The notes under the pieces are model-generated. The model was not told the origin of the DNA. It made no database searches and saw only the letters and a program-made list of their open reading frames with translations. Shown in pieces: positions 23,705-35,300 of a stretch of 64,000 nucleotides of DNA; the first letter of the stretch is position 1; each line of letters opens with the position of its first letter. Origin of the DNA: Talinum fruticosum (Eukaryota; Streptophyta; Magnoliopsida; Caryophyllales; Talinaceae); the NCBI GenBank assembly GCA_021018815.1, contig JAITYX010000002.1, positions 12,927,001 to 12,991,000 of the forward strand. The letters are read 5' to 3'. Both the position numbers and the translations under genes were made by a program.

Positions 23705-25419
23705 TCACGGATGATTCACCCAAGTCACATATTGGATTTTGATCGAAGACCATGAACATGGGACAGATTGAGATTAGAGGGAGCATGGAAAGAAATTGAC
23801 AAGTTGTAGCTTATACACGAGTGCCTAAATCAGAAGTTTCTTGTTGTGTTAATTAACATGGAGAGTAGCTTATTTGAATTGCTATCAGGATTCAGAAAAC
23901 TGATGAAAGGTAGAGCGAGTTTAGATTGTAGGCCGGGATCCTTAATTGGTATGGTGATTTTTGATAGGTAGTCCTTTGTTTGTATGAAATAGTATGCAAT
24001 ATACTGCTTTCAGAGTGTAATCTGCTTCTCTCTCGCTGGATATGCTCTCTTCTTCATCTCAGTTCAAGGAAAACCATATGCCTGATGGCTAAGAAAATTG
24101 TCAAAGATAACCTTATTCGGCCATTATTGCTTCAAATATGATTTTTATCATTTATATTATTTTTATAGGATTAAGGCATAGATTAGATAGCTGAGTTGCT
24201 GATCAAATTTAGAATGCAGAGGACAAAGGCCCAATTCAACGTGAGGAATACTAGTATTTAAGAGTGCATTGGGGCCCAGATGGTTAGGTTAGGCCCATTG
24301 GACTTCAGCAACCCAAAAGAAAGAGTGCTTGACCTGTATGTTTATTTTTTTAGTGCTCAGTCGTCAGAGATTAGGTTAACTTAAGTATACTGCCAGTCCA
24401 CAAACTACTCTTCATTCGTGCAATTTCAACTAAAGAAAAAAAAAAACAGGGGGAGGGGTATCATTTTCGAAAACTGCAAAATTTGTGATAAACACATAGG
24501 ATTTGCAAGGTTTGATATAAATAAATTCTTCATCTTTCAATTGAAAAGTTTATTTTTAGAAAAATGAAAACAAGAAATTATTTGCGAGGACAATGCAGTT
24601 GGTGGTAAGGTAAGGATATTGAGTGATTGACTGGTCAAAAAGAAGAGGACAAACATGGGGCTTATTTTCATAGGAGGGGCTCTATGACCATGAATGTGCG
24701 GTGAGTGCTACTGGCCTTCCCACCCTTCGTTGTTTTTGCTTTCCCCTATTTTCTGCGATACAAACACTCTTGCTTGATTAAGCTTTCCCTAAAATCAGCA
24801 CTCTATGTACCATAATCAATTCATCAAAACAATTATTGGTCATCATTTGTAATCAATATTATACAAACTAACTAGGGCTTGGGCTTATTTCAAGTTACAC
24901 ACATAAAATAAATGTTAAAATAAACAGAAATAAATAAATAGATTGTGTTTGTGACTGTGAACAACAAAATAGGGTAAAGATCCAAACAGAAAACCTTGAT
25001 TGTATTGTGTGATGATATTTGGACAATTGGAGTGGCCCATGAAAAAAGATAAATAAATGCGTAGAAAGATAGATATCCTGAGATCTGAAAGTTTGATTAA
25101 TTTGCTGAATCTGAAATTTGTTACAACACCAGCAGCACTACCAAACAGAAAACACATCAGAATCAAATCCACTGTCGATAACCATACGAATCCGATACTT
25201 AGCAGTCGAAGAAGCTTAATTAAGATTTAAGAGGACACACAACCAACCCTCATCAATCCAAAAACCATATCTTCCCTCGATTCAGTATCCACATATTTAG
25301 ATCTAAACAACTCGCAAAACTAAACAACCCCAAAAATAAATTTAAAAAAAAAAAAAAAGAAAACCAGATTTAACCCAACGATTTGAGACCCAAGCACCAG
25401 ATAGACCATGATCGATCCA
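23705..25419. other. Intergenic between LAX and the cold-shock gene
   Basis: 3' regions of two convergent genes in AT-rich DNA. The only ORF of note (minus, 24915-25172) shows no recognisable domain. No repeat with clear ends. Confidence 0.5.
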
Positions 25420-25977
25420 TCAACGAGCGTTAGGGCAATCCCTAGCAAAATGACCCTGCCCGCCGCAGGTATAGCAGCTCAAACCCCCGCCGCCACCGCC
25501 TCCTCCGCCGTACCTTCCACCGCCACCGCCTCCTCTTGGACAATCCCTAGAGATATGCCCGGGCTCGCCGCAGCTGTAGCATCCGCCACCTCCGCCGCCG
25601 CCTCCGCCGTATCCGCCTCCGCCTCCGCCGCCGCTACTCCAACCTCCTCCGGACCTACCGCCTCTTCCGTTGTAGCCGCCGCCGTAGCCTCCACCGCCTC
25701 CACCTCCGCCTCCGCCGCCGCGACGGCTGCCTTGGACGGGCTGCTCGTTGGGGCCAGTGACGTCGACGGCCTTGGTGCGGCCGTCGTCGCCGGTGGAGAT
25801 GAGGAACTCGACCTCCTCGTTTTCAGCGAGGCTGCGGAAGCCCTCCGAACGGATGGAAGACTGGTGGACGAAGAGGTCCTCGCCGCCGTCGGAAGGGGTG
25901 ATGAAGCCGAAGCCCTTGGTGTCGTTGAACCACTTGACCGTCCCCTTCATCCTGGCTCCTCCCTGCTCCTCCTCCAT
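25420..25977 (-). CDS. Cold-shock-domain glycine-rich RNA-binding protein with two CCHC zinc knuckles
   Basis: Single exon, 185 residues. Residues ~10-80 are a cold-shock domain with RNP1 KGFGFI and RNP2 LFVHQ. The rest is glycine-rich (poly-Gly with Tyr/Arg) and carries two CCHC zinc knuckles, [14 protein letters not shown] (~133-146) and [14 protein letters not shown] (~168-181), ending NAR. Two knuckles place it with Arabidopsis GRP2/CSP2 and GRP2B/CSP4, not the many-finger CSP1/CSP3. The family binds RNA and unwinds structure as an RNA chaperone in nucleus and cytoplasm, with roles in cold response and development. I chose the ATG directly before [11 protein letters not shown]. The frame is open further upstream (to 26121), but that part reads as leader and crosses the TATA box at 26079. 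Frame intact despite the repetitive GC-rich composition. Confidence 0.95.
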   Translation of the reverse strand: MEEEQGGARMKGTVKWFNDTKGFGFITPSDGGEDLFVHQSSIRSEGFRSLAENEEVEFLISTGDDGRTKAVDVTGPNEQPVQGSRRGGGGGGGGGGGYGGGYNGRGGRSGGGWSSGGGGGGGYGGGGGGGGGCYSCGEPGHISRDCPRGGGGGGRYGGGGGGGGGLSCYTCGGQGHFARDCPNAR

Positions 25978-26078
25978 TTTCCCCCTCTTGTTTCTCTCTC
26001 TCCTCTCTCTACAAGTCCGCCTTTTTTTCTCAGATATTTTGTGTGAGAGTGGAGAAGGTGAGAGAGGCGAGGCGGTAG

Positions 26079-26085
26079 TTTTATA
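26079..26085 (-). promoter_or_regulatory. TATA box of the cold-shock protein gene
   Basis: Minus-strand TATAAAA lies about 100 bases upstream of the ATG at 25977, a typical spacing for a leader of about 70 bases. Confidence 0.65.
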
Positions 26086-27511
26086 TTGGGAAATGTGGGA
26101 GAGGGTTTTTCCTACTGCCACGTCAATCTCATTTATTTATTTTTCTTCTTTTGGGTTTCTTAATATTTTCCAATTTCTTTTTCTAGGAGAGTGTAAAGGG
26201 CACAGGTCACAGTGGGGACTTTTTGTCACTTAGCATGGTATCCTACGGCTGGGGATTCTCGCCTATAAAGATTACTATTTATTTCCGCCGTCCGATACGT
26301 TGTATTTGGGTTGGGGGTAAAAAAGTTGATTTTATTTTAACACAGTAATTTTGTGGTGGAAATTAAAAAGACTGGTCTGTGGGAAGTCCAGAGCATCTGG
26401 TAAAATTCAAGCATTAAACGCTGCGAAGATCGAGATGTGCACTCGTTTCATTCTATGCAAATATAAATATACAATTCCTTAATTTATATATATTATTTCT
26501 TTTAATTTTGGTTATATTTTTAAATCACACGCAGCATTTATAAATTTCTTTTAATTTTTGATTGGTTTATAAATTCCTCAAAATAACAAACAAATGTATA
26601 TGCTATGAAATTCTCAACTCTTGGCCCACTAACGCCTTTCTCCTGATTTCCTTTAAAAGAAAGTTAAAAAGAAAATACAAGTATATGCTCCCGATGAAGA
26701 CGTCATTATTTTAGTTCTATAAAATTCCCTTATTTTCCTTTCGTCCAATCCTCTTATTCTATAAAATTCACTAAACATTGGGCTTTGCACCTCCTTTCTC
26801 CTAGGTATATGATTGACGTTCCGATTTATAATAGTTGGTATGGAGTATGCTTTATAGCACAAGTTTGTGATTTTTCATACTTGATTGAACTGCTCGATAT
26901 AAGATGATTGTTCAACTGTTTTATTCACATGGGCCCAAATGATAGCAATTCTTATGTCGTGTAAAATTTCTATGGGCCTGGAGTGGCCCAGGCTAGACAA
27001 GAGTAACAAAACTTAAAACATTAACGTGGAGATCATTGGGGCTAGGCCTCATGACTTGTCTGGGCCCATGACTCCCAAACCAGCTCGTTGGAGCCTCGCG
27101 GGCGGTTAGTGTACCGAGTAAACATAATTTTTGAATAGAGAAAATATGACAGCTCTTGAGGAAATAAAAGAATAAGCGACATTGAAATTGAACTAAATGA
27201 GTTGTGGTTTCAGTCAACCATGGTGATGATCATAATTAACAAGCTTAAAAACTATACTATGTACATATACACTGGTGCAGATGCAGGGAGAAAAGATGGG
27301 TTACGAAAAAGAAACTGGGAATCCGATATGTACACTTGTCCAGATGCGATCAAGTCCTCAATGTAGACACGAATTTATGAAACAAAGACTAAGTTAATTA
27401 ACGATGGAGTCGGGATTTGATTAGACCCCGTGATTTCAAGTTATAGACAGCAGGTTAGAGCATGCAGTAATAGGCGAGTATTTAGGTTAAATGAAAGGGT
27501 GTGTGTTTGAT
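26086..27511. other. Intergenic between the cold-shock and ARO genes
   Basis: Promoter side of the cold-shock gene and 3' side of the ARO gene. AT-rich with no recognisable ORF, RNA gene or bounded transposon. Confidence 0.5.
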
Positions 27512-29432
27512 TTAATGCCTGGACTGGTAAAGCTCGAGCCGAGTCTTGGCTTCCAGCAATAGATGGTCCACCTGAGGGTCCTGCATGATGTGGGCTTGCT
27601 TGGTTGCCCATTCGAGAACGATGAGGACCTCCTCTTGGGCCAGCGCCTGGCTGTCGGGTACATGCAGGGTCACATAGCAGAGGAGTATCAATGCCGGAAT
27701 TTGGACCACCTGTTCTCCGAAATACACAAGCTGGATGAGGTGCTTCAACCCCGCTGCCTCTATTAGGCTCTTGCAGTGTGCCACGTGCAGGTAATTGGCC
27801 GAGCATGCAAACTTGATCAACGCGATCACTGCCTCCAACATCACCTCCGTCTCTCTTTCGTCGATCAGCTTCACCAAGGGCTCCACGATGTGAGTCTCTG
27901 TGGCTCGGAATGTCCGGGCCAGGTGCCCTATGGATTTGATGGCCGGGACTAAGAGCTCTGAGTCAGCTTGTTTCACCACCACCAGGAGCTGATCCACCAC
28001 GGCTTTGGCAGCAGGTGCTGTGGGCTTGAAGGCGGTCTTTCTTAGGTCCGTGTTCTCCTCAGCCACAGCCGTGATCTCCATGATGGCCATGCCGCAGTTA
28101 TACTTGACTTCCTCCGACCCCTTCTCAAGCAACACCGCCAGGCACAGAAGCGCTCTGGACTCCGTAATGCTGCGGCATATGGCCACATTCCCTTCGGCTA
28201 GGTGCCATAGGGCTCTGGCTGCCATGGCCTTCATGTGGTCCTTGGTGGCCGGGTCCTCCGTTCCTCTCCCCTAATGCTGCCCCCGGCCAAGACATGATGG
28301 TGGTGCGAGTGGTGGGGTTTGGCATGCTTGGCCTTGCTGCTAGGATCTCCGACGTCCATCTTCTCCTTTTTCCCTATCGCATCGTTTACCAGGGAAGCCA
28401 TCTTCTGATCTCCTGGTGAGGCCGCCCCTTGGGGCTTCATCTCGTTCACAGTCAACGAGTCCGCTGCCTCCTTGCTTTGGCTGGCGGGGGGTTTACCAGG
28501 GCCCCTAACACAACCGAATGCATAGACATCTTAGGCCGGCTGGCAATCTCGTACTTGCTGTGCTCCTGGATCGTCTCGAAAGCCAGATGGCTCACCAGCA
28601 GCCTTATCACATTGTTTTGGGCGAAATGGTCCTGGCATTTGCGGTAATTAGCCGCCAACTCGGACACCGCCCAAGCCACCATGGCTTGCACCTTCATGTT
28701 CCCATCTTTTAATATCTTAGCAAACGCAGGCCCAACCCCAGCCTTGACAAGCTGCTCAACGCTCTCTGGGTCACGCGCTAGCAGCCCGATGGCCCGGGAA
28801 GCGTTCTCTTGCCCCTCCAAGTTGCCCTCCTTCACCAGCTTAAGGAGAGGTCCAACGCCGCCTTCCTCGATGATCAGCTTGCCGTAGCGATCGTTATCCC
28901 GGGCCAGGGAAACCAGCGAGGCCGCGGCGTCGGACCTGTCGTTGAGGCAGCCCGAGGACAAATTGGCTATCTGCTCCCAAATGAGGCAGAGGATGGGCTC
29001 GTTGGAAGCGATGGGAGGGAGGCCCAGGTAGCCAATGTCGTAGTCATCGTCCTCGCCCTTGGGGGCGGACACGCGGAGGAGCCACGTCACGTCGCCGATG
29101 GAGTTGTCCAGCTGGGACAGCGTCTTCCGGAAGGCGGCGCTGGGGATGATCGTGAACAGCCGCTTCAGGACGGAGCGTACACAGCACTTCTCGACCAGAG
29201 CGTAGGCCTTCTCCAGGGCCTGCTCCGTGTCGTTGATGATGCGCCGCGTGGGTCTCTCATAAAGGTCGTTGCTGACACGCGCCGCCTGCCGGAGGAGGTC
29301 GGCGAGCTTCTTGGTCTTGGATTGGACCTCCAGGCATTCCGGCCTGAATTGGATGGACTCGTCGGCGGATTTGCTTATCTGGTCCGCTAATTTTACCGGC
29401 CTTGTTAGAATCTGCTTCACTACCTCCCCCAT
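27512..29432 (-). CDS. ARMADILLO REPEAT ONLY (ARO) protein, single exon, two frame breaks
   Basis: An intronless gene of about 640 residues read in three successive frames. The N-terminal part (29432-28452) starts MGEVVKQILTRPVKLADQIS and contains the ARO-type helical domain and first armadillo repeats (ASRAIGLLARDPESVEQLVK). The middle, 28455 to about 28270, is a His/Ser-rich linker. The C-terminal part (about 28270-27512) carries the later repeats: DPATK...MKAMAARALW, CRSITESRALLCLAVLLEKG, HLIQLVYFGEQ and the final RLELYQSR. Length, order and termini match the intact family, where ARO1-3 steer actin and polarised tip growth in pollen tubes/root hairs through small GTPases. Each frame change needs one extra base: between 28485 and 28505, and in the C run at 28268-28271. 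A GA microsatellite lies at 29930-29966, upstream. Alternative: a decayed pseudogene, but all domains outside the two points are well kept. Confidence 0.9.
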
Positions 29433-29925
29433 TCATTCAATTTTCAATTCTCTACTACCCCCTTCTAAACCAGAAACTCTAAGAATCAGAAAATCCCCAG
29501 AACCCAAAAAAGAAAAAAAAACTAAAAAGTAAGACAATGTGAAAGAAGAAGATTGAAATTCCAGGCCCCTCCCCTTGAATTTACCAACAGGAAGGGCTCC
29601 CCTTCTCTCTGTCAACCTTAACCTTTCTCCCTCTGAATACTCCTCGACGACGAATTAACGTGCAACAAAAATGCTTCGAAATGGGACTGATTTATTTTCA
29701 TAACATATAACAAGGATGAGGGTCATTGGAGAGTCAACTGGATCATGTTCTTTGTTTCACCATTTCTACGGAAGGGGAAAAAGAACCCCAGAAACTGAAA
29801 CAAACGAGTTTTTAATTTGGTTCAACTACGACAAACGGGTAGATGACAGAATTACATAATTAGAGGGGATGGACTTGGTGGTGGAGGTGGAAGTAATCGC
29901 TACGGCGGCTGGGCGGGAAGAGGAG

Positions 29926-29929
<4 letters not shown>

Positions 29930-29966
<37 letters not shown>
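29930..29966. repeat. GA dinucleotide microsatellite
   Basis: About 18 GA/AG units in a row, some 500 bases upstream of the ARO start codon. Confidence 0.95.
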
Positions 29967-29968
<2 letters not shown>

Positions 29969-30541
29969 GATGAATGTGGGAGAAATGAGGTAAATGGTTT
30001 GACGTGATTTTCTGAGTCTCTCAAATTTTGGCTTAAGAAAAAGGACTGGTATCCGTATAATCAATAATAAGTTTGAATTTTAAAATTTTGTTGGTCTGAA
30101 CGCCATGTTTTTCGTGCTTGAGGTTGAGGTTGAGGTTGAGGGTGCCATTGCCACGGTTATAAATAGAAAAGGTAGTAACTTGACACTCTAATGGTGGAAT
30201 TTTACCAGACCCAACGCCTGCCTTCCACGTGTTTTCAATATTCAAGGACTCTTCTTTTTCCAACATCAAACGCCTCTGATTGGGGATGCCGAATGCAAAC
30301 GTACGTCTCAGTGCGCTAAAGCCAATATATAATCAACACAGCCCACCGGGGTTTGGGTTTGGCTCAAAAAATGTGTTTATCTACATTAAATTTGAGAGGG
30401 AAAAGCTAGCTAAGATATTTATTTTAATAACTTGTAGTAAGACACATGCACCTTTTTAAGTGTTTTAAATTAATTTTTTAATAGTTTTTAGTAATTTTTT
30501 GAAGGAGTTTTAGCTTTTAAAATTGCTCAAAAAGTTATTTA

Positions 30542-30775
30542 ACTTGTTTGGTAAAGTAAACTTTTTGCCCTCAAAAAGTTTTTTTAAAAAGCTAATTTTA
30601 ATAATTTTTAATGATTGACTTTTTGTAAATTAATTTTTTGTCACACATATTTTTGAGAAGTAGTTCATTTTACCAAATATTTTTTTCGAAACGACTAAAT
30701 ATAAACAGTTAATCCAATCGGTTAAAAACTAATTCAATAACAACTAACAACTAACAGCTGATAGCCAAACAAGGT
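30542..30775. mobile_element. Small Tourist-like MITE, about 234 bp
   Basis: Left end ACTTGTTTGG and right end CCAAACAAGGT are near-perfect inverted repeats, flanked on both sides by TTA. The interior is AT-rich and non-coding. Class inferred from the ends and TTA. Confidence 0.5.
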
Positions 30776-32120
30776 TTATATAATTTAATATGACTAATTG
30801 TTAATAGTTATAGTTAATTATTAGTTATAAATTTTAATATTCGTTGAGTACATGGACACAATATTTACTTCTCACCATACTTGAAATTTATAATTTTTAA
30901 ATTTAGCTTCTGTTTTTGTGTATACTCCACCTTTCTTTTTCTTTTTTTTTTTTTTTTGGGAGAGAAGGTGGGCGAGTTAAAATATTAGAATTGTGTGTAT
31001 TATGTAGAGTCTTCAACATTGTCAAGTCCTTGACCTGAAATTCCTACATCATTGTGATGTTGGTACGCAAAAGCTGAAATTGGGAGAGGTGACAGAGTTT
31101 CCGGAGAGCTCGTGAAATGGATTGGACCAACCCCAAGTTTTAGCAAAGCGTGATCGTATGATATTCCTTGTCCCTCAAAACATCTGACGCAAGCTCAGTT
31201 AACTAGCCAGCCCATGGGCATTGGTAAAGAAGTCACCTCCATGCAGGAACGGACGTAACGTGGGGTTAGTGGAGTCAGGTGACACCCCTCAAAACAAAAT
31301 AAAATTTTAATATACCAGATTATCATATAGAATAATTGCTAGTTGAGATGATAAGTGTGGTTTATTGTAAGCGAGATGTTAAGTGTTTAATACTTGTGAA
31401 TGACACCTTTTTTTTTTAAAGAAGACTTTTCAACTTCGTTGTATTTTACTATTTGTCTATTTCGACTCCTTTAAATTTCTAGATTCGCCACTGCCACTAT
31501 ATGTAAGGTTATAATCACCGTACTTAGTGAGGATATTTAGCATTAGGAAATATTAGAGCAATAGTTTAGAGGACTATTGTACTAATAAAAGAGTTGTTTG
31601 ACGTATTTCCACAGGAATAAGAGTTGCGTGGAGCATGTACTGTCACAAGGTTATCTCGTATTAAATATGCAGTGTTTTTTGGCAGTTGAATTGAGTAGGA
31701 ATATGATTGACATTGGATCCTCAATAAGTTAGTATTACAACAAAAATATTCATGGCGGAAGCACCTGTACCTCTTTTTCATGAAATGAGGAAAAACAAAT
31801 AATGGAGCCTTCCAATGTTTAGCTTGGATAGTATGTATTTCTGTGCACCATGCGCTCGAGTGACTCAAACATGTGTCGCAATCATTACCCCTCTCTCTCT
31901 CTCTCTCTCTCAAGAAAGTTCAGGTACATAGTGTGGGCTACAGGCATAGTTCATGTACGATCAATTTGTATATGTGGGCGATATGCCATATAGTTTCAGA
32001 GTTTTGGCCTGGTGCCGGGAGAAGCTATTCCAACTTCCTTGCAATGCAATAATGACATGAGAGGACGAGCAGAACAAGACAAGAGGCAAAGCCCAAGCCG
32101 AGTGAAATGGGATGCGAATT

Positions 32121-32158
32121 GAACCCGTGCCCTCACCATCATGAGGGCATGAGGGTTC
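32121..32158. other. Hairpin-forming inverted repeat 3' of the MADS gene
   Basis: GAACCC-G-TGCCCTCA is followed, after the 6 bases CCATCA, by TGAGGGCA-TGA-GGGTTC. It lies about 220 bases past the MADS stop codon, so it may sit in the 3' untranslated region. The outer GGGTTCAATTCGCATCCC on the minus strand resembles a tRNA T-arm, so a SINE/tRNA relic is an alternative. Confidence 0.6.
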
Positions 32159-32374
32159 ATCACAGAACTGATTTAGCTTGAATTTATGGCATATTTACGA
32201 GTACATGCTCTATACTGGGGAGCTTTAAGTTTAGCTGGGATACTTACACTAGAGCTCCTTACATTACACACAAAATATAAAAGTAGTAGCTCTCTGATGT
32301 TTCGATTTTATCTAATATGCTTTCACGTAAACAAGGGTTACTGCACACATGTAGATTTAGTCCTCCTTCCTTGT

Positions 32375-35300
32375 TCAATTTTCACAGTGCAAGGGAAGGC
32401 CCAATCTAAGACAAGTATCATCTTGCGGAGGAGGAGGCAGCTGTGGAGTTACAGCTGATGACGGAACGCGTATTTCGGATTCTGGACAAGCACTTTGGAT
32501 CAGCTGCAGCAGAGAATCGCGTTCTGTGGATATATCACTTATCTGTATAAATCAGTAACTTAATCATTTCGGAATAAAATTTCACAAGAGAAAATGCCAG
32601 TAGAAAAAAAGTCAACAATCTCTGGTTTATCACCACCTTCTCTTTCAACTTTTCGTTTTCCTTCATGTATTGGAGTTCCTGCATCAAATTTCAGCACTGT
32701 TTTACAACACCATCAACAACGAATGAATGAATATGAAATATTAGAAGTCCGGATTCTACCTTTCCCTTGAGGGCAACGATCTCTTTCCGAAGCCTTTCGC
32801 CCTAAAACGAGTGTAATTACGAAGTTCAAGTGAGTAATTCATGGTCAAATACAAGATATTGTTGGATCTTTCGTACTTTATTTTTGTTCTTTTTAAAAGT
32901 GAGAAGTAGAGAGCACGAACCTTTGCTCTTCGGATTCTGCTTTGCCCCCTTTCAATCTGTCTCTCGAGTCTCATTAGCTCTTCAAGGCTCAATTCTTCAA
33001 GATTTTTCCCATTGATGTGGCTGCCACAATTACATGCTAATTGGCATTCATGGTTCTTTATGTAGCTTAATTAATCGCAGTTGCTAACTAGGGTTTACCT
33101 TAGCTCTCGAGTCTTGTCCTCAAGTTCTTTCGTTAGTGTGGCGCACATACTATCCTGATCAGCCTACAAACATGACACAACACACAAAACCACCGTCCGT
33201 AATACCAAGTACGAATAAGATTAACGCCATCACTGGTTGGCGGGCAGTAAATTGAAATCCAACTCCATATCCTAAACTTCTAAGAGTACATGTGTAATTG
33301 GCACAGTCATATATAACAAATAACTTTTCCTAGATTATCGCTGTTAGCGTCAGAGCTCATGTGTTATCTGCAGAATTTCATTCGGCCCCTCGGATTTACA
33401 AATTGAACAAAATTTGTTACCATGACATGCAAAACACCACATGCTAATACTTAACATGTGCAGATCGAGACAACCATGATATAAGAAGCCTAGCAGCTTT
33501 TTTTTTTGTACCCCATCCCCTTCCTCTTTTTTCTGGGAGGTGCCAAGAATCACCATGAAGCCAAAAAAGAGTCACGAGAACATAACATTAGACAATGCTC
33601 AAAGGATTACATACAAGCCATTTTACAAAGCATGCTAAAAACTAATCAATCATAAATTTACTGTGCTCTACCGAGTACAATATCCAATTTTCACCCCTTT
33701 GGGATGAGGGGAAAGTGGCCGAGGTGACACATCTAAGCGTCCTATCATCTGGTTGAACGGGAGAGGGGACAGGTGAGGGGGCAGCTGTAAGCTGTAGCAA
33801 TTTCCCCTACCAACACCCAAATCACTTCAGTGTGGAGTGGTAACCTTGAAATTAATTGTAAGATAGGGATTGGAGGTTCGAACACTGAAGATTAGTGCCA
33901 CAAATTGGAAGGCATTGCAGGGACTGCGGGCCACCCCTTAATTTAGGTTATGGATGATCCTCCCATCTTGTTCTTAGCGGCTGATTTTTGTTTTCAGCGG
34001 CTGTTTAAGGGTAAAGACAGGGTTCAGGAACCCAGCGGCTGATTTCTAAGCTAACAAGGGAAGAGAGGCCTGTGCTTAATTTAGGTTATGGATGATCCTC
34101 CCCTCTTTCGAAATTTTTAAGACAGGCCTGTGCTTATTTGAGTCCCGTTATCTACAGCCCCTAGTTCTTCGATCAAATTCAATAGCTTCATTTTTTTCTA
34201 GTCCCCTCCAAACCCCCCAAAAAAAGAGAAAGAAAAAACCAAAAAAAAATTTAAAAATCAGTTAAGAAGACTAGTTAGAAACCCCAAGAATCAGAGATGA
34301 TAGCTAAGGATGTAAATAAATTAGCTCTATGTTTGGGTAGGCAACGAAAAGAAGTTGACAAGGAAATCATATATAGATCATGTCAATGGACCACATCTTG
34401 ATAACAAGAGTTAAAGGTGACAGATAAAATGAAATGAAAATCCAAGCTAGCTCTTAGGTCTTGAAAAGGTGCCTTCCTTCCTAATAGTTGTAAAGGAACA
34501 AAATCGAGATTCAAGAGAGAGGGGACAATAAGGAAATAGCATTCCATTCCCTCATCCTGATCAAATTAACTACCACCATTGGAGAAGTCTTAACTAGCGA
34601 TTGAAGAAACCCCTAACTACTTCCTATTACCACCTTAAGAACTTGATCCTGGCGTTGATATTCCTATTACTCCCAAACTCGACTTGATCCAACTCACATA
34701 AATCATAATCCAGCTCCTCTATATCTTAAGCATGGCTAAGGGAAAGATCAGTGGGAGTAGGGTAAGAGGGAGTGATGGCGAGATCGGGAGAAATAGGGAA
34801 AGAAGGGTTGAAAAAGTATAGCAGACTGGTAATTTTGGGTGTGGAACTTCAATGTCAGGCCACTGATATAAGCCCTTCTGCATCTGCTTCCATCCAATGC
34901 ATAAATTGAGGAGCAATAAAAAAGAAAAAAGAATGGAGTACACACATTTGCTCAATTATTGGATCACTGAATGTATTAGGTTTTTATTAACATCATATAT
35001 TTAGGAAAGTAACTTTGATTGTTGGGAGGAAATACAGGTAGGACAAGATGCCCAACAGAATTAGTAACGTGAACGGAAAATTCACTGTATTACACTATCG
35101 AAGAGGCCAAGAGCCATGCATCAAATTAGGTTATACTCAAATCTGAACTTGGCAACAAAATCAAGGGCAATGGCACAGGACCACACAACACCACCCCAAA
35201 GTTTTTATAGGACACACTAAGCTGAAATCAAATCCTACATTATCACTAGACCTCTGCAGTTAGATTATCAATAAAAGATAGCCAGGTAGTTTATACATAA

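Larger units (their letters stand above)
29433..32374. other. Intergenic between ARO and the MADS gene
   Basis: ARO promoter region with a GA microsatellite, a small MITE (30542-30775), a diverged repeat-like stretch around 31230-31500 ending in GATTCGCCACTGC (a sequence that looks like a common plant dispersed repeat), a CT run near 31890-31910 and a hairpin at 32121-32158. No gene recognised. Confidence 0.5.

Noticed and set aside
25408..26046. Long plus-strand ORF (212 residues, Ala/Ser-rich) opposite the cold-shock gene
   Set aside because: Antisense shadow of the glycine-codon repeats (GGN reads as GCC/TCC types on the other strand); no domain.
28809..29390. 193-residue plus-strand ORF opposite ARO
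   Set aside because: Antisense to strongly conserved armadillo coding sequence.
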